From VRUE01 sp963707965 (GTDB lineage Bacteria; Actinomycetota; Thermoleophilia; Solirubrobacterales; 70-9): a stretch of 64,000 bases of DNA. The stretch spans positions 992,001-1,056,000 of the forward strand of contig CAVPRR010000007.1 of assembly GCA_963707965.1 (NCBI GenBank), read 5' to 3'. Both the position numbers and the translations under genes were made by a program. Below are positions 24,697-32,977 of this stretch, piece after piece; within the stretch, counting starts at the first letter, position 1, and every line of letters begins with the position of its first letter. A model generated the notes under the pieces. It was not told the origin of the DNA, made no database searches, and saw nothing but the letters and a program-made list of their open reading frames with translations.

Positions 24697-27370
24697 ACGG
24701 GAATGGCACGGCGAACAGCAGCGCCGAGGGGCTCAGTGGGGCCGTGCCGAGCAGCGACTGGAACGGGGGCGTGTAGATGAACACGGCGGCGAGGACGAGC
24801 TCGAAGCCGACCCCCCAGAGAAGCAGGGGGTTGGTGAAGACGCCGATCGACCGCAGCGAGGCGCGGTCAGTCCGCGCTGCGAAGGCGGTTCCGATCTGGC
24901 AGACGACCATCGAGAAGAAGGTCATGGTCGTCGCTTCGAGGTAGGCGTCGTGAAGTGGTGTGCCGTGTCCGGTCGGATCGCCGGGGCTCCATCCGGCCTT
25001 GGTGAGGACGTAGAAGAAGCCGGCCATCTCCAGGCCGGCAGAGATCAGCCCGAGGAACAGCCAGGCGCGCAGCAGCATCGAGCGCTGAACCACCGACTCC
25101 CCGCGCGGACGCGGCGGTTGCGTCATCAGCCCGGCCTCGGCGCGCTCCCGGCCGAGCGCAAGCGCCGGCAGGGTCTCGGTGCCGACGTCGAAGGCGAGGA
25201 GCTGCGGCACCGTGAGCGGCAGCGGAATTGCGCCGCCCCCGAGCGCGAAGACCAGGAAGGGCGTTACCTCGGGCGTCGTGTGGGCGAAGATGTAGAGGAG
25301 GAACTTGCGGATGTTGGCGTAGACACGCCGGCCCGCCTCGACGGCTGTGACGATCGTCGAGAAGTTGTCGTCTGTGAGGACCATCGTCGAGGCCTCTCGG
25401 GCGACGTCGGTTCCGGATAGCCCCATCGCTATCCCGATGTCGGCTGCCCGCAGTGCGGGCGCGTCGTTCACCCCGTCCCCGGTCATCGCGACCACATGGC
25501 CCTCCTCCTGCAGGGCGTCGGCGATTCGCAGCTTCGCCTCCGGGGAGCTGCGTGCGAAGATCAGCTCGCGATCGCCGTGCAGCAGCGCGTCCAGGTCCCT
25601 GTCGCTTATGTCGTCGAGCTCCTCGCCGGTGATCACGGCGGGCTCCTCGCCCCTGCCGATGCCGATCTGCCTCGCGATGGCAGCCGCCGTCATCGCGTGA
25701 TCGCCCGTGACGACGATGATCCGGATGCCCGCTGCGTGGCATCGCTGCACTGCGTCCGCCACCTCCGCGCGTGGCGGGTCGAGCATCGCCACCAGCCCGA
25801 GGAAGGTGAGCCCGCGCTCTGCCTCCTCGCGTAGCTCTGGCGCCTGGACGTTGCCGAGCCGGCGCCGGGCCACGCCGAGGACCCGAAGGCCCCGGCGCGC
25901 GTAGGAGTCAGCCTGGGCTTCGACAACTGCTCTCTCCCGCTCCGCCAGCGAGCGCTCTCCATCCTCCCAGGCGATGCTTGTGCAGTGGGGCAGGAGCGTC
26001 TCCGGTGCTCCCTTGGCGTCGAGCCACAGCTCCCCGTCGCGATGGTCGATCGTCGACATGCGCTTGAGGATCGGGTCGAAATGGAAATGCCGCACCCGGC
26101 GCCGCTCGCGCGATGCCGCGTCGATTGTCACCCCGAGCGCTGCCGAGGCCTCGAGCATTGCCACCTCCGTCGGATCTCCGCTCGCTCCGCCACCCTCGAT
26201 CCGGGCGTTGTTGCAATCGGCCATCGACTGCGCGAGCCAGGCGAGGACCTCAGGCACCTGGTCGGGCGGCGGTCGGGAGTCAAGCGCCAGTGAGCCCGCC
26301 CCGCTCCAGAGGGCTGTCACGTGCATGCGGTTCTCGGTCAGGGTGCCGGTCTTGTCGGTGCAGATCACGTCGGTCGAGCCCAGCGTCTCCACCGCGCTCA
26401 GGCGCTTCATCACCGCACCCCGACGCACCAGGTCGCGGACGCCGACCGCCAGCGCCAGAGTGATCACCGGCAACAGCCCCTCCGGGACGTTGCCGACGAG
26501 GAGTCCCACGGCGAAGACCGCCGAGTCGGCCAGCGACAGCCCCGCTGCGAAGTGCGCGAGCGGGAGAAAGGCGATCGCCGTTGCGACAGCTATCGCCGCG
26601 ATCAGCCAGGCAACCCGTCGAACCTGGTGCTCGAGCGGGCTCTCCTCACGCTCCACGCGCTGTGAGAGCGCTGCGATTCGACCCAGCTCCGTGTGCATCC
26701 CTGTCGCGAAGACGACCGCTCGAGCTTCGCCCTCGGTGCAGGTCGTGCCGCTGAACACGAGGTCACGGGCCAGCAGGGGCGGCACCCCGGTGTCCATGTA
26801 GCTCGCGGAGCGAAAGACCGGCATCGACTCTCCGGTCAAGGTCGAGACGTCGACCTCCATCGACCCCTCCATCAGCCGGGCATCGGCCGAGATGCGCTCG
26901 CCCTCGCCGAGCAGGACCACGTCGCCGGGCACAAGCTCGCCCGCCGGCAGCTCCCGGGGGGAGCCGTTGCGGAACGCCCGCGCCCGCTCGGGCAGGTAGT
27001 GGGCGAGTGCCTCCACCGCTCGCTCCGCCTGCGTCTCCTGGACGAACGCGAATGCCGCGTTGATGACGATCACGATCACGATGGCGACCGCGACGGCCAG
27101 GATTCCGGCGATCCAAGCGAGTCCCGCCGCCGCCCAGAGCAGCAGGGCGAGGGGGTGAGTGAACTGGTGCGCCAGCTCCGGAAGCCAGCGCCTGCCGCGC
27201 CGGCGTTCGAGCAGGTTGGCACCGAACTGGACGAGTCGCCGCTGCGCCTCTCGCTGGGTCAGGCCGGTCCTGGAGGTACGCAGATCGCGCAGCAGGAGCT
27301 CCAGGCGCTCCTCGGGATCAATGGCCGTGTACTGGTGGGGTATCGGACTCTCGTCGACTTCCACAGCCAC
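24614..27370 (-). CDS. Cation-transporting P2-type ATPase
   Basis: A 918-residue P-type ATPase. It has a cation-ATPase N-terminal domain, the actuator DVSTLTGESMPV, M4 with GLLVGNVPEGLLPVITLALAVG, the phosphorylation site ICTDKTGTLTENRMHV, the nucleotide-binding lysine in DAKGAPETL, VVTGDHAMTA, MTGDGVNDAPALRAADIGIAMG, and a C-terminal block of hydrophobic helices. NVPEG in M4 is closer to Na+,K+/H+,K+-type (P2C) pumps than to the IPEG of calcium pumps, so Na+ or K+ transport is more likely than Ca2+. It lies convergent to the Kdp operon, a plausible second ion pump. The GTG start is uncertain. Confidence 0.92.
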   Translation of the reverse strand: MAVEVDESPIPHQYTAIDPEERLELLLRDLRTSRTGLTQREAQRRLVQFGANLLERRRGRRWLPELAHQFTHPLALLLWAAAGLAWIAGILAVAVAIVIVIVINAAFAFVQETQAERAVEALAHYLPERARAFRNGSPRELPAGELVPGDVVLLGEGERISADARLMEGSMEVDVSTLTGESMPVFRSASYMDTGVPPLLARDLVFSGTTCTEGEARAVVFATGMHTELGRIAALSQRVEREESPLEHQVRRVAWLIAAIAVATAIAFLPLAHFAAGLSLADSAVFAVGLLVGNVPEGLLPVITLALAVGVRDLVRRGAVMKRLSAVETLGSTDVICTDKTGTLTENRMHVTALWSGAGSLALDSRPPPDQVPEVLAWLAQSMADCNNARIEGGGASGDPTEVAMLEASAALGVTIDAASRERRRVRHFHFDPILKRMSTIDHRDGELWLDAKGAPETLLPHCTSIAWEDGERSLAERERAVVEAQADSYARRGLRVLGVARRRLGNVQAPELREEAERGLTFLGLVAMLDPPRAEVADAVQRCHAAGIRIIVVTGDHAMTAAAIARQIGIGRGEEPAVITGEELDDISDRDLDALLHGDRELIFARSSPEAKLRIADALQEEGHVVAMTGDGVNDAPALRAADIGIAMGLSGTDVAREASTMVLTDDNFSTIVTAVEAGRRVYANIRKFLLYIFAHTTPEVTPFLVFALGGGAIPLPLTVPQLLAFDVGTETLPALALGRERAEAGLMTQPPRPRGESVVQRSMLLRAWLFLGLISAGLEMAGFFYVLTKAGWSPGDPTGHGTPLHDAYLEATTMTFFSMVVCQIGTAFAARTDRASLRSIGVFTNPLLLWGVGFELVLAAVFIYTPPFQSLLGTAPLSPSALLFAVPFPFIVWGADELRRFLLRRHEQAEGLGRWR

Positions 27371-27526
27371 TCAATAATGCAGCAGGGAGCGCCGAGCGCC
27401 CCGCTGCCCGCTGGCACCTTTCGGTCTGGATGTACGGGAAGCCTGGTCGGCGTCGCTGGCCCAAGAAAGGCAGCAGCGCGGTTGCCCCGTGCCGAAGGGA
27501 AGGCGGATGCTTGGTGACTGCGCTGG

Positions 27527-28723
27527 TTAAACGTCGCAGACGGCGATCGCAGGGGCGTCGCGGCGGGCCTTCTCGGTTGCGGTGTCCAGGTCGGCGAGCG
27601 GGGTGTAGGTGACCCGGTCGGGGCTGATGTCGAGGGTGGCGGCGTCCTCGGGCTCCAGGCGCTCGATCAGCTCCTTGGAGGCAAGCGTCCGGCCGCCGCT
27701 CGCGCAGGCCTCGATTCGCGCCGCCTCGTTGACCTCGTCGCCGAGCGCGGTGACCTCCCCGCGTCCGGCCGTGGTGATGTTGCCGACGTAGAGGGTGGAT
27801 CCCCAGTGCAGTCCAAAGCGAATGACGACGTCCTCGGGCTTCAGCTCGCTGCGCACGGCGACATCGCCGACCGCGGATCGCAGTGCGCGCGCCGCGGCGA
27901 TGCACGAGCGAGCGGCGTCAGACTCCGATCCGGCGCTCTCGGCGAGGAAGAAGGCGACAACGCCGTCGCCGACGTGCCGGCCGACCAGGCCGCCCTCGTC
28001 GATCACGCACTGGTCGGCCGCGCGAACCAGACGGCGGCCCAGCGCAAAATAGCTGGCGGTAGACAGGCGCCGTGCGAGCGGCGAGGAGGCCTCCAGGTCG
28101 GCGAACAGGACCGCCGCGGGGCGCCGCGCCGGCTGGGAAACGCTCTGCATCCGCTCGAGGTGCCCCAGATCGGCCATCGAGGCCATCGCCCCGAGCGTCG
28201 TCATGCCCGCCGCGGGCTTCGAGATCATCGCGGTCCCGGCGAGGCGGCCGGCGGCATCGCGGATGCGAATGGCGACCACGGGGATGTCCACCTGTATTTC
28301 CGCGAAGCCCGCCGCGCCCCCCTTGCCCGACACCGCTGCCAGGTCTGCGGGGGAGAGTTGATCGACCATCTCGCGTAGCGAGGGATCGACGATCTCGCGA
28401 AGCTCGTCGCGGCCGCCCGGGGTGTCGGCGAGTACCCAGCCGCCAAGAAAGGCGAACAACATGCGCATCAACTCCGAGGTGTTCGAGCCGAAGCGCCAGC
28501 GCAGGCTCATGTTCATCGCCTCGGGCCCGAAGATGTGTGCGCCGAGCGCCCAGGGCGCGAGTTCGACGCCGGCGCCGAAGCTGAGGCGCAACTCGTCAGT
28601 CGCGTAGGCGACGTGCCATCGGTCATCGACAATCCAGCCCCAGTGTCCGGTGTCGCGCAGCGCCCTTGCCACCTCGGCGAGAGCGGGATCCTCGGGCAGT
28701 GGATACGACCCTTTGGCGTCCAT
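27527..28723 (-). CDS. Class III adenylate/guanylate cyclase with N-terminal sensor region
   Basis: A 398-residue soluble cyclase. Residues about 1-190 look like a ligand-sensing region (GHWGWIVDDRWHVAYATDELRLSFG, a PAS- or MmyB-like arrangement). The catalytic domain begins VLFADLEASSPLARRL (first metal Asp) and continues GGLVGRHVGDGVVAFF (second metal Asp), IRFGLHWGSTLYVGNITTAGR, and TALGDEVNEAARIEACA with the transition-state Asn/Arg pair. All key residues are present, so cAMP or cGMP synthesis is expected. The gene is monocistronic and divergent from the collagen/Hcp-like gene. Confidence 0.9.
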   Translation of the reverse strand: MDAKGSYPLPEDPALAEVARALRDTGHWGWIVDDRWHVAYATDELRLSFGAGVELAPWALGAHIFGPEAMNMSLRWRFGSNTSELMRMLFAFLGGWVLADTPGGRDELREIVDPSLREMVDQLSPADLAAVSGKGGAAGFAEIQVDIPVVAIRIRDAAGRLAGTAMISKPAAGMTTLGAMASMADLGHLERMQSVSQPARRPAAVLFADLEASSPLARRLSTASYFALGRRLVRAADQCVIDEGGLVGRHVGDGVVAFFLAESAGSESDAARSCIAAARALRSAVGDVAVRSELKPEDVVIRFGLHWGSTLYVGNITTAGRGEVTALGDEVNEAARIEACASGGRTLASKELIERLEPEDAATLDISPDRVTYTPLADLDTATEKARRDAPAIAVCDV

Positions 28724-28861
28724 CGGTCGCGACTCTACCCTGAGGCGACCGGCCCTTTCGTTGTTTGCTCCAGCCTCACAGTGGCACCGAAAGCCCTTCG
28801 GAAAGCAGACTCGCGGCAGAGCGTATGCTGACGTCGCCGACTTCCCCGAAAGGAGCAGGCC

Positions 28862-29581
28862 ATGACTGGAGAGATGGGTCGCGTTCGAGTTTGGCTGAGG
28901 AGCCATCTCCAACTCATCGCGGTGTCCGCGATTACGGCGCTGGGGGTCTCGACGGCGCTCGCGCTCGCGACCGTGCCGGACAACAGCGGCGTCATCCATA
29001 CCTGCTACCAGTTCGTCGAACCGAGTCCGGGTGTGAAAGTGCCCGCAGGGCCCTCGAGTAACTGGCGAGTGATCGATCCCAGCCCCCCAGCCGGAGTCCC
29101 CGGGCAGAGTTGCGACCCGGCGGGCGAGCTGCCGCTGAACTTCAGCCAGCAGGGCCCTCCCGGCCCTGCGGGCGCAGCGGGCTCTCCTGGCGCAGCGGGC
29201 GCGCAGGGTGCAGGCCGCGGCGATTGTCCCGCGGTGGTCGGGCACATGAAACTGAACGCGTCGCTGCAATCCGACCTCTGCGCCATAAAACAGGTGAAGG
29301 TCGGATCCAGGAGCGTCGGCGGGCCATCCGGCCCCGGTGCAGCAACCGAGTATGAACTGACCCGGATCAGCGACGCGCTGAGCCCGAAACTGTTCAAAGC
29401 GACGACCCAGGGCACGCTGTTCCAGTCCGCGAAAATCCAGGTCTACACACCCGGGACCACCTCGGTCGCGAAGACTTACTCGCTCAGCAACGCGGCGATC
29501 AGCTCGTTCAAAATCGGCCAAGGCGAAGTGAAGCCGACCGAGACCCTGACGCTCATATCCGCCCCCAAAAAGGGAGCTTAG
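28862..29581 (+). CDS. Secreted collagen-like protein with C-terminal Hcp-like domain
   Basis: A 239-residue secreted protein. The N-terminal helix is a signal peptide or anchor. The conserved leader GVIHTCYQ...WRVIDPS...GQSCDPAGELPLNFSQQG precedes a short collagen stretch (GPPGPAGAAGSPGAAGAQG). The C-terminal ~105 residues, CAIKQVKVGSRSV then TEYELTRISDALSPKLFKAT and YSLSNAAISSFKIGQGEVKPTETLTL, follow the strand order and the D-x-x-SPKL motif of type VI secretion Hcp proteins. No other T6SS gene is present, so the domain is more likely a surface ring or carbohydrate-binding module. AGGAG precedes the ATG. Confidence 0.82.
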   Translation: MTGEMGRVRVWLRSHLQLIAVSAITALGVSTALALATVPDNSGVIHTCYQFVEPSPGVKVPAGPSSNWRVIDPSPPAGVPGQSCDPAGELPLNFSQQGPPGPAGAAGSPGAAGAQGAGRGDCPAVVGHMKLNASLQSDLCAIKQVKVGSRSVGGPSGPGAATEYELTRISDALSPKLFKATTQGTLFQSAKIQVYTPGTTSVAKTYSLSNAAISSFKIGQGEVKPTETLTLISAPKKGA

Positions 29582-29600
29582 GCTGAACTGACTCCAGGGT

Positions 29601-29620
29601 CTCCCGAGACTTTCCGGGAG
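29601..29620 (+). terminator. Hairpin after the collagen/Hcp-like gene
   Basis: CTCCCG and CGGGAG form a six-base stem with an eight-base loop, 20 bases after the stop codon. A second weak GC stem follows at about 29645-29664. No T run; moderate terminator candidate. Confidence 0.35.
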
Positions 29621-29670
29621 ATCGATAGCTCTTCAAGCGAGACCGCCCCCGACTGGCAGGGGCTTCTGCG

Positions 29671-29691
29671 GATGGAGCTAGCCGGACTCGA
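29671..29691. repeat. tRNA-Ala 3'-end fragment (third, outermost copy)
   Basis: GATGGAGCTAGCCGGACTCGA repeats exactly the last 19 bases of the tRNA-Ala gene at 33543-33615 plus two flanking bases. After this point the sequence diverges. Together with the copies at 30770-30808 and 33530-33568 it marks old attachment-site junctions. Confidence 0.7.
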
Positions 29692-29713
29692 TACTGGGCG
29701 CGCAGTGCGCTGC

Positions 29714-30292
29714 CTATGTAGTCGGCTTCGTGATCTCGTCAAGCAGGTCCCGCATGGGCACCTCGTCCCCTTGCATCGCGGCCACCGCCGCGTCGGTATT
29801 GCGCTGCGGGTCGACCAGCTGCCAATCGAGCTGATAGCCGGCGTCGGACGCCAGCTGGGCGAAGAAAGCGCGCTGGGCGCGACCGTTGCCATCGCGAAAG
29901 GGATGCAGGGCATTTACGTCACCGAGGTAGTGGGCGAGCCGGTTGACGAAGGCTTCGCGATCGAAGCCGCGGAGCCGGTCCTCCTCGGCGAGCTTGTCGA
30001 AGATCTCCGCTCCGTAGGACCCGATGTGCGCGGGTAGGCAGAAGAGATCGGTCTTGGCCAGTACCACGGTCCTCAACTTGCCCGCCCACTCGTAGAGCCC
30101 AGCAAAGAGGTAGCGATGGAACGCCCGTAGGTGAGCGAGGTCGTACTCGCCGGCGATCGGCTGGGAGGCGAGCTGCAGGCTGCGCAGAAAGGTGAGGTGT
30201 GCCTCGAACTCCTCAAGCTCGCCGCCATCGCGAATGTCCCGCCTGTTGCGCAGGACATCGGTACCTCGGTAGACGTATGGATCGTCGCTCAC
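29714..30292 (-). CDS. Fic/DOC family toxin (AMP-transferase type)
   Basis: A 192-residue Fic-domain protein. The signature HPFRDGNGRAQR (active-site His, phosphate-binding Asp-Gly-Asn, Arg) is intact. The upstream flap region GEYDLAHLRAFHRYLFAGLYEWAGKLR is typical of class I Fic toxins, which attach AMP to target proteins. It lacks its own inhibitory helix, as expected when a separate antitoxin gene supplies it. The GTG start overlaps the antitoxin stop by four bases. It lies between two tRNA-Ala 3'-end repeats, so it is probably mobile cargo. Confidence 0.93.
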   Translation of the reverse strand: MSDDPYVYRGTDVLRNRRDIRDGGELEEFEAHLTFLRSLQLASQPIAGEYDLAHLRAFHRYLFAGLYEWAGKLRTVVLAKTDLFCLPAHIGSYGAEIFDKLAEEDRLRGFDREAFVNRLAHYLGDVNALHPFRDGNGRAQRAFFAQLASDAGYQLDWQLVDPQRNTDAAVAAMQGDEVPMRDLLDEITKPTT

Positions 30293-30531
30293 ACGTGCCG
30301 CGACGCGCCGTTCGCAGCCGCCGCAGAGATGAGCAAGCCCTCAAGCGACTCTCCGGCAAGAAGGCGACGCTCCGCCTCGCGCAGATCCGCGTCCGAGGCG
30401 TCTCCGCGGACCCAGAGATCTGCGAGCTCGCGAACCAGACCAGTGGGCTCAAGCCCCTCTAGGCGCAGCGAGCCGGCGGCGTTGGCAGCGATTTGAGCAC
30501 GGTCAATCACAGCATCAATTCTATCGGGCAC
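30289..30531 (-). CDS. Fic antitoxin (VbhA-like)
   Basis: An 80-residue protein from a GTG with GGAGGG seven bases upstream. The N-terminal helix contains SLRLEG, which fits the class I Fic inhibition motif (S/T)xxxE(G/N). Its Glu would block the second arginine of the Fic active site. The rest is helical (LVRELADLWVRGDASDADLREAERRLLAGESLEGLL). The gene precedes and overlaps fic by four bases, the usual order. A longer start upstream is possible but lacks a ribosome site. Confidence 0.85.
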   Translation of the reverse strand: MPDRIDAVIDRAQIAANAAGSLRLEGLEPTGLVRELADLWVRGDASDADLREAERRLLAGESLEGLLISAAAANGASRHV

Positions 30532-30639
30532 GGTCGATCCCTCCGGCGATTGTCCGACATTCAGGGACGACGCCGCGTGGGTATCGCCAGAGAGCAAGCA
30601 TTCGGTCAATTTCTCTTACATAGGCACTCCCGCTCCGCG

Positions 30640-30708
30640 GAGAAGCCTCACGAACGCCTCTCGCCGAAGGAGAAGGCGGCGCTTCTGGACTACTTGACCA
30701 GAACTTGA
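30640..30708 (+). pseudogene. Integrase 3'-end remnant, copy 1
   Basis: The frame ends HERLSPKEKAALLDYLTRT followed by TGA. The last 29 bases (30685-30713) are identical to the end of the second integrase remnant at 33445-33473, and both lie the same distance before a tRNA-Ala 3' end. Only the C-terminal tail is left; no catalytic residues remain in this copy. Confidence 0.55.
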
Positions 30709-30769
30709 CTAACGAGTCGGCCAGCGGTTCTGCGTCGCCGTTAGTCCCAGCTAGAAATGGGCCGCATGT

Positions 30770-30808
30770 AGGCGCTTTGCGATGGAGCTAGCCGGACTCG
30801 AACCGGCG
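30770..30808. repeat. Attachment-type repeat: tRNA-Ala 3' end, copy 2
   Basis: A 39-base perfect repeat of 33530-33568, starting AGGCGCTTTGCGATGGAGCT and covering the last 26 bases of tRNA-Ala plus 13 flanking bases. The rest of the tRNA is absent here. Its spacing to the integrase tail (2760 bases from the homologous pair) is exactly conserved, showing that tail plus attachment site were duplicated as a unit. Confidence 0.85.
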
Positions 30809-30882
30809 CCGCCAAGGGCTTCCAGATCATCACCTTCTAGGCCGAGTCGGGTGACCCTGTGGGAGCCGGTACGCGGGACGGC

Positions 30883-31374
30883 TCAGCTCTGGGGCTGCTC
30901 GTCCTTCCTCTGGCCGGGCACTCGGCTGGCGAGGCGGTTCAGCGGGCCCATGCCCGAGCGGAGCGCCTCGACGTTCGCGGCGAGTCCGTCGAGGGCCGTC
31001 AGCATCTGCTCCATCAGGGTGCTGAGGCGGCTGATTTTGTCGTCGAGGCCGCCCATCGTGTCTGGCAGCTGGTTCAGGTGCCGCTGCACTTCGACCAGCA
31101 CCGGCATGGCTTCTTCGATGGCGGCGATCCTGCCGTCCATCGCGCCGAGCACGCTGGTCGCCTCGGCAACGAGCGCCATGTTGTCGCGCACGGGCGGCAG
31201 CGCTTCCGTGTCACTGGCGATGCGCTTGAGCAGGGCGTTTATCTCGTACAGCGCGGCCGTATGGCGGCCGATCTCCGGAAGGATTCGCAGCGAGTCGACC
31301 AGCGCACCGGGCAGACCGATGAGACCGATGAGCCGATCGACCGCACTACGGCCTGAGCTCAGCTGCGAGGCCAT
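30883..31374 (-). CDS. Hypothetical coiled-coil/helical protein of the MerR-phasin cluster
   Basis: A 163-residue, mainly helical protein. It opens MASQLSSGRSAVDRLIGLIGLPGALVDSLRILPEIGRHTAALYEINALLKRI and then has regular heptads (MDGRIAAIEEAMPVLVEVQRHLNQLPDTM, DDKISRLSTLMEQMLTALDGLAANVEAL). This layout resembles apolipoprotein- or phasin-like proteins that lie on hydrophobic surfaces. It is the last gene of a four-gene minus-strand cluster headed by a MerR regulator. Confidence 0.7.
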   Translation of the reverse strand: MASQLSSGRSAVDRLIGLIGLPGALVDSLRILPEIGRHTAALYEINALLKRIASDTEALPPVRDNMALVAEATSVLGAMDGRIAAIEEAMPVLVEVQRHLNQLPDTMGGLDDKISRLSTLMEQMLTALDGLAANVEALRSGMGPLNRLASRVPGQRKDEQPQS

Positions 31375-31433
31375 TGGCTCACTCCGAGCCTCGACTCAGG
31401 CAAGGGCTTACCTCCTCTTGCCATTCGAGCGGC

Positions 31434-31745
31434 TCAGCGTGCCGCCTGCACGACGCCTCGAAGGAAGTCGTACTGGGTCTGCACGAGCCGGTCGGACATC
31501 TCGAGGGCTGAGTCGACGACCTCATGCGGCTTGGAGGGGCCGTCGCCGGCCAACGGCAACGCCTTGTCGACGGACCCGAGGAACCTGCGCACGGCGTCGA
31601 GCGCGCTGCGCTGTCCGGTCTCGACCTGCTCGAGGACCTGTTCAGAGAACTTGGCGGTTCTATCCAGCGCGCTCTTGTCAGTCTTGGTGCTCTTGACCGC
31701 CGGCTTCTCGGAAGCCTTGGCTGGCGGGGTTTTGGTGGTTGGCAT
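31434..31745 (-). CDS. Phasin-like helical protein 1
   Basis: A 103-residue protein, ATG after AAAGGAGACGG. A Lys/Ala/Pro-rich head (histone-H1-like) precedes a helical part RTAKFSEQVLEQVETGQRSALDAVRRFLGSVDKAL and ALEMSDRLVQTQYDFLRGVVQAAR. The ending is clearly paralogous to the next gene upstream. Phasins coat polyester granules and have this size and helicity; no other PHA gene is visible, so the assignment is tentative. Confidence 0.7.
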   Translation of the reverse strand: MPTTKTPPAKASEKPAVKSTKTDKSALDRTAKFSEQVLEQVETGQRSALDAVRRFLGSVDKALPLAGDGPSKPHEVVDSALEMSDRLVQTQYDFLRGVVQAAR

Positions 31746-31771
31746 CTCACCGTCTCCTTTTCGGTTTGGAC

Positions 31772-32155
31772 CTAGGTCGTAGGTGCTCGCGACGCCACGT
31801 CGACATCCACGTCGACGTCGACGCCGACGTTGACGAACACAGCGCTCTGCACGAGGCTGCGTACGAGGTCGTACTCGGACTGGACCAGACGCTCCGTCAT
31901 CTCCAGGGCGGCGCTTATCAGCTCGCGCCGCTTGGGGAGCCCGACACCGTCCATGGGGATGAGCCTGTCGACCGTATCGGCGAACTTGCGCACGGTGCCC
32001 GTCGCGGTCTGCCCGCCTGTCTTGGCCAGCTCCAGCCACTGCTGCAAGATCTCCTCTGAGTTGTCTCCGTGACCGTTTGTCGCGTCCGCGATCAGATCGG
32101 TCGGGGTGTCATCGGGCTTGGTGGCTGTGGCGGCTGGTCCCTCTGGCATGTCCAT
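31772..32155 (-). CDS. Phasin-like helical protein 2 (paralogue)
   Basis: A 127-residue protein with two possible ATG starts six bases apart after TGAGGGGAT. The core EEILQQWLELAKTGGQTATGTVRKFADTVDRLIPMDG and ALEMTERLVQSEYDLVRSLVQSA aligns with the downstream paralogue. The C-terminus ends in a Val-Asp run (VDVDVDVDVA) encoded by a tandem GACGTC-type repeat. It is six bases after the MerR gene stop, clearly the same operon. Confidence 0.7.
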   Translation of the reverse strand: MDMPEGPAATATKPDDTPTDLIADATNGHGDNSEEILQQWLELAKTGGQTATGTVRKFADTVDRLIPMDGVGLPKRRELISAALEMTERLVQSEYDLVRSLVQSAVFVNVGVDVDVDVDVASRAPTT

Positions 32156-32161
32156 ATCCCC

Positions 32162-32977
32162 TCAGCTCTTGCGCTTGGATAGACGCTCGAGTTGCTTCCC
32201 GAACGCGGAGTCGACCTCATCGGCCATCGTCATTTCGTAGATGGCCATCAGTGCCTGTGACGAGAGCGGCCGAAGGCGATTCAGCGCCTCGCGAACCTCG
32301 GGCCAGCGGTCCTCCGGGTAGCCGTCCTCCTCGAACGGCTTCCAGACGTCCTCGAGGAACAGCCTCACGAACTCATGGGCCACCGACCGGCAGCGGCTCT
32401 GCACCTTGGCGAATACGACAAGTGTGTGATCGAGGGTGACGCCCTGGCCGACAACCGCCTCGGCGGCATCCAGAAGCGATGGGACAGGCGCCTCGTAGCG
32501 GTCCTCGTCGACGAGGACCAGCGCGCCCGACTTCACAGCCTGCTTGATGGCGGTGTCGCTCTCCTCGCCGAAGCGCGCGAAGAGTTCGTCGCGCGTGAAC
32601 GTCTGCGGCTCGTTGCTGTCGAAGGACTCCAGATCGCGCTTGAAGGAGAGCAGCTGCTCGGCGGGGCCGAGCCGTTGCTCGAGCAGGCGCTTGATCCCGT
32701 TCAGGTTGAATCCCTCGCCCTGCAGATCCTGGATCAACCTCAGCCGGTTGAGATGCTCGGATCCGTAGTAGCCGATCCGGTCACGGACTTCCGGTGGAGG
32801 CAGCAGCCCGCGTGCGCCATGGGAGCGAATGTTCCGGACGGTGAAGCCAGAGCGAGCCGCAAGCTGCTCGATGGTCATGTCAGCGGAGGCCGCCCCGTTC
32901 TTTGCCGCGCGCTGGACGCTTTTCTTCCCCGCGGCCGCCTGCTTGGCACCGCCCGTCGTAGATGTCGGGGCGCTCAC
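32162..32977 (-). CDS. MerR-family transcriptional regulator
   Basis: A 271-residue regulator. After a basic Ala/Lys-rich head of ~33 residues, the MerR helix-turn-helix and wing are MTIEQLAARSGFTVRNIRSHGARGLLPPPEVRDRIGYYGSEHLNRLRLIQDLQGEGFNLNGIKRLLE. The C-terminal ~170 residues form an effector region without the Cys pairs of metal sensors. It heads the phasin-like cluster and probably controls it and itself. The AT-rich gap upstream contains TTAACGTTACG. Confidence 0.88.
   Translation of the reverse strand: MSAPTSTTGGAKQAAAGKKSVQRAAKNGAASADMTIEQLAARSGFTVRNIRSHGARGLLPPPEVRDRIGYYGSEHLNRLRLIQDLQGEGFNLNGIKRLLEQRLGPAEQLLSFKRDLESFDSNEPQTFTRDELFARFGEESDTAIKQAVKSGALVLVDEDRYEAPVPSLLDAAEAVVGQGVTLDHTLVVFAKVQSRCRSVAHEFVRLFLEDVWKPFEEDGYPEDRWPEVREALNRLRPLSSQALMAIYEMTMADEVDSAFGKQLERLSKRKS

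Noticed and set aside
28862..29581. Type VI secretion locus
   Set aside because: Only a single Hcp-like domain on a secreted collagen-type protein; no sheath, baseplate or ClpV genes nearby.
31797..31835. GTCGAC-type hexamer repeats
   Set aside because: They encode the Val-Asp tail of a phasin-like protein; too short for a regulatory array.
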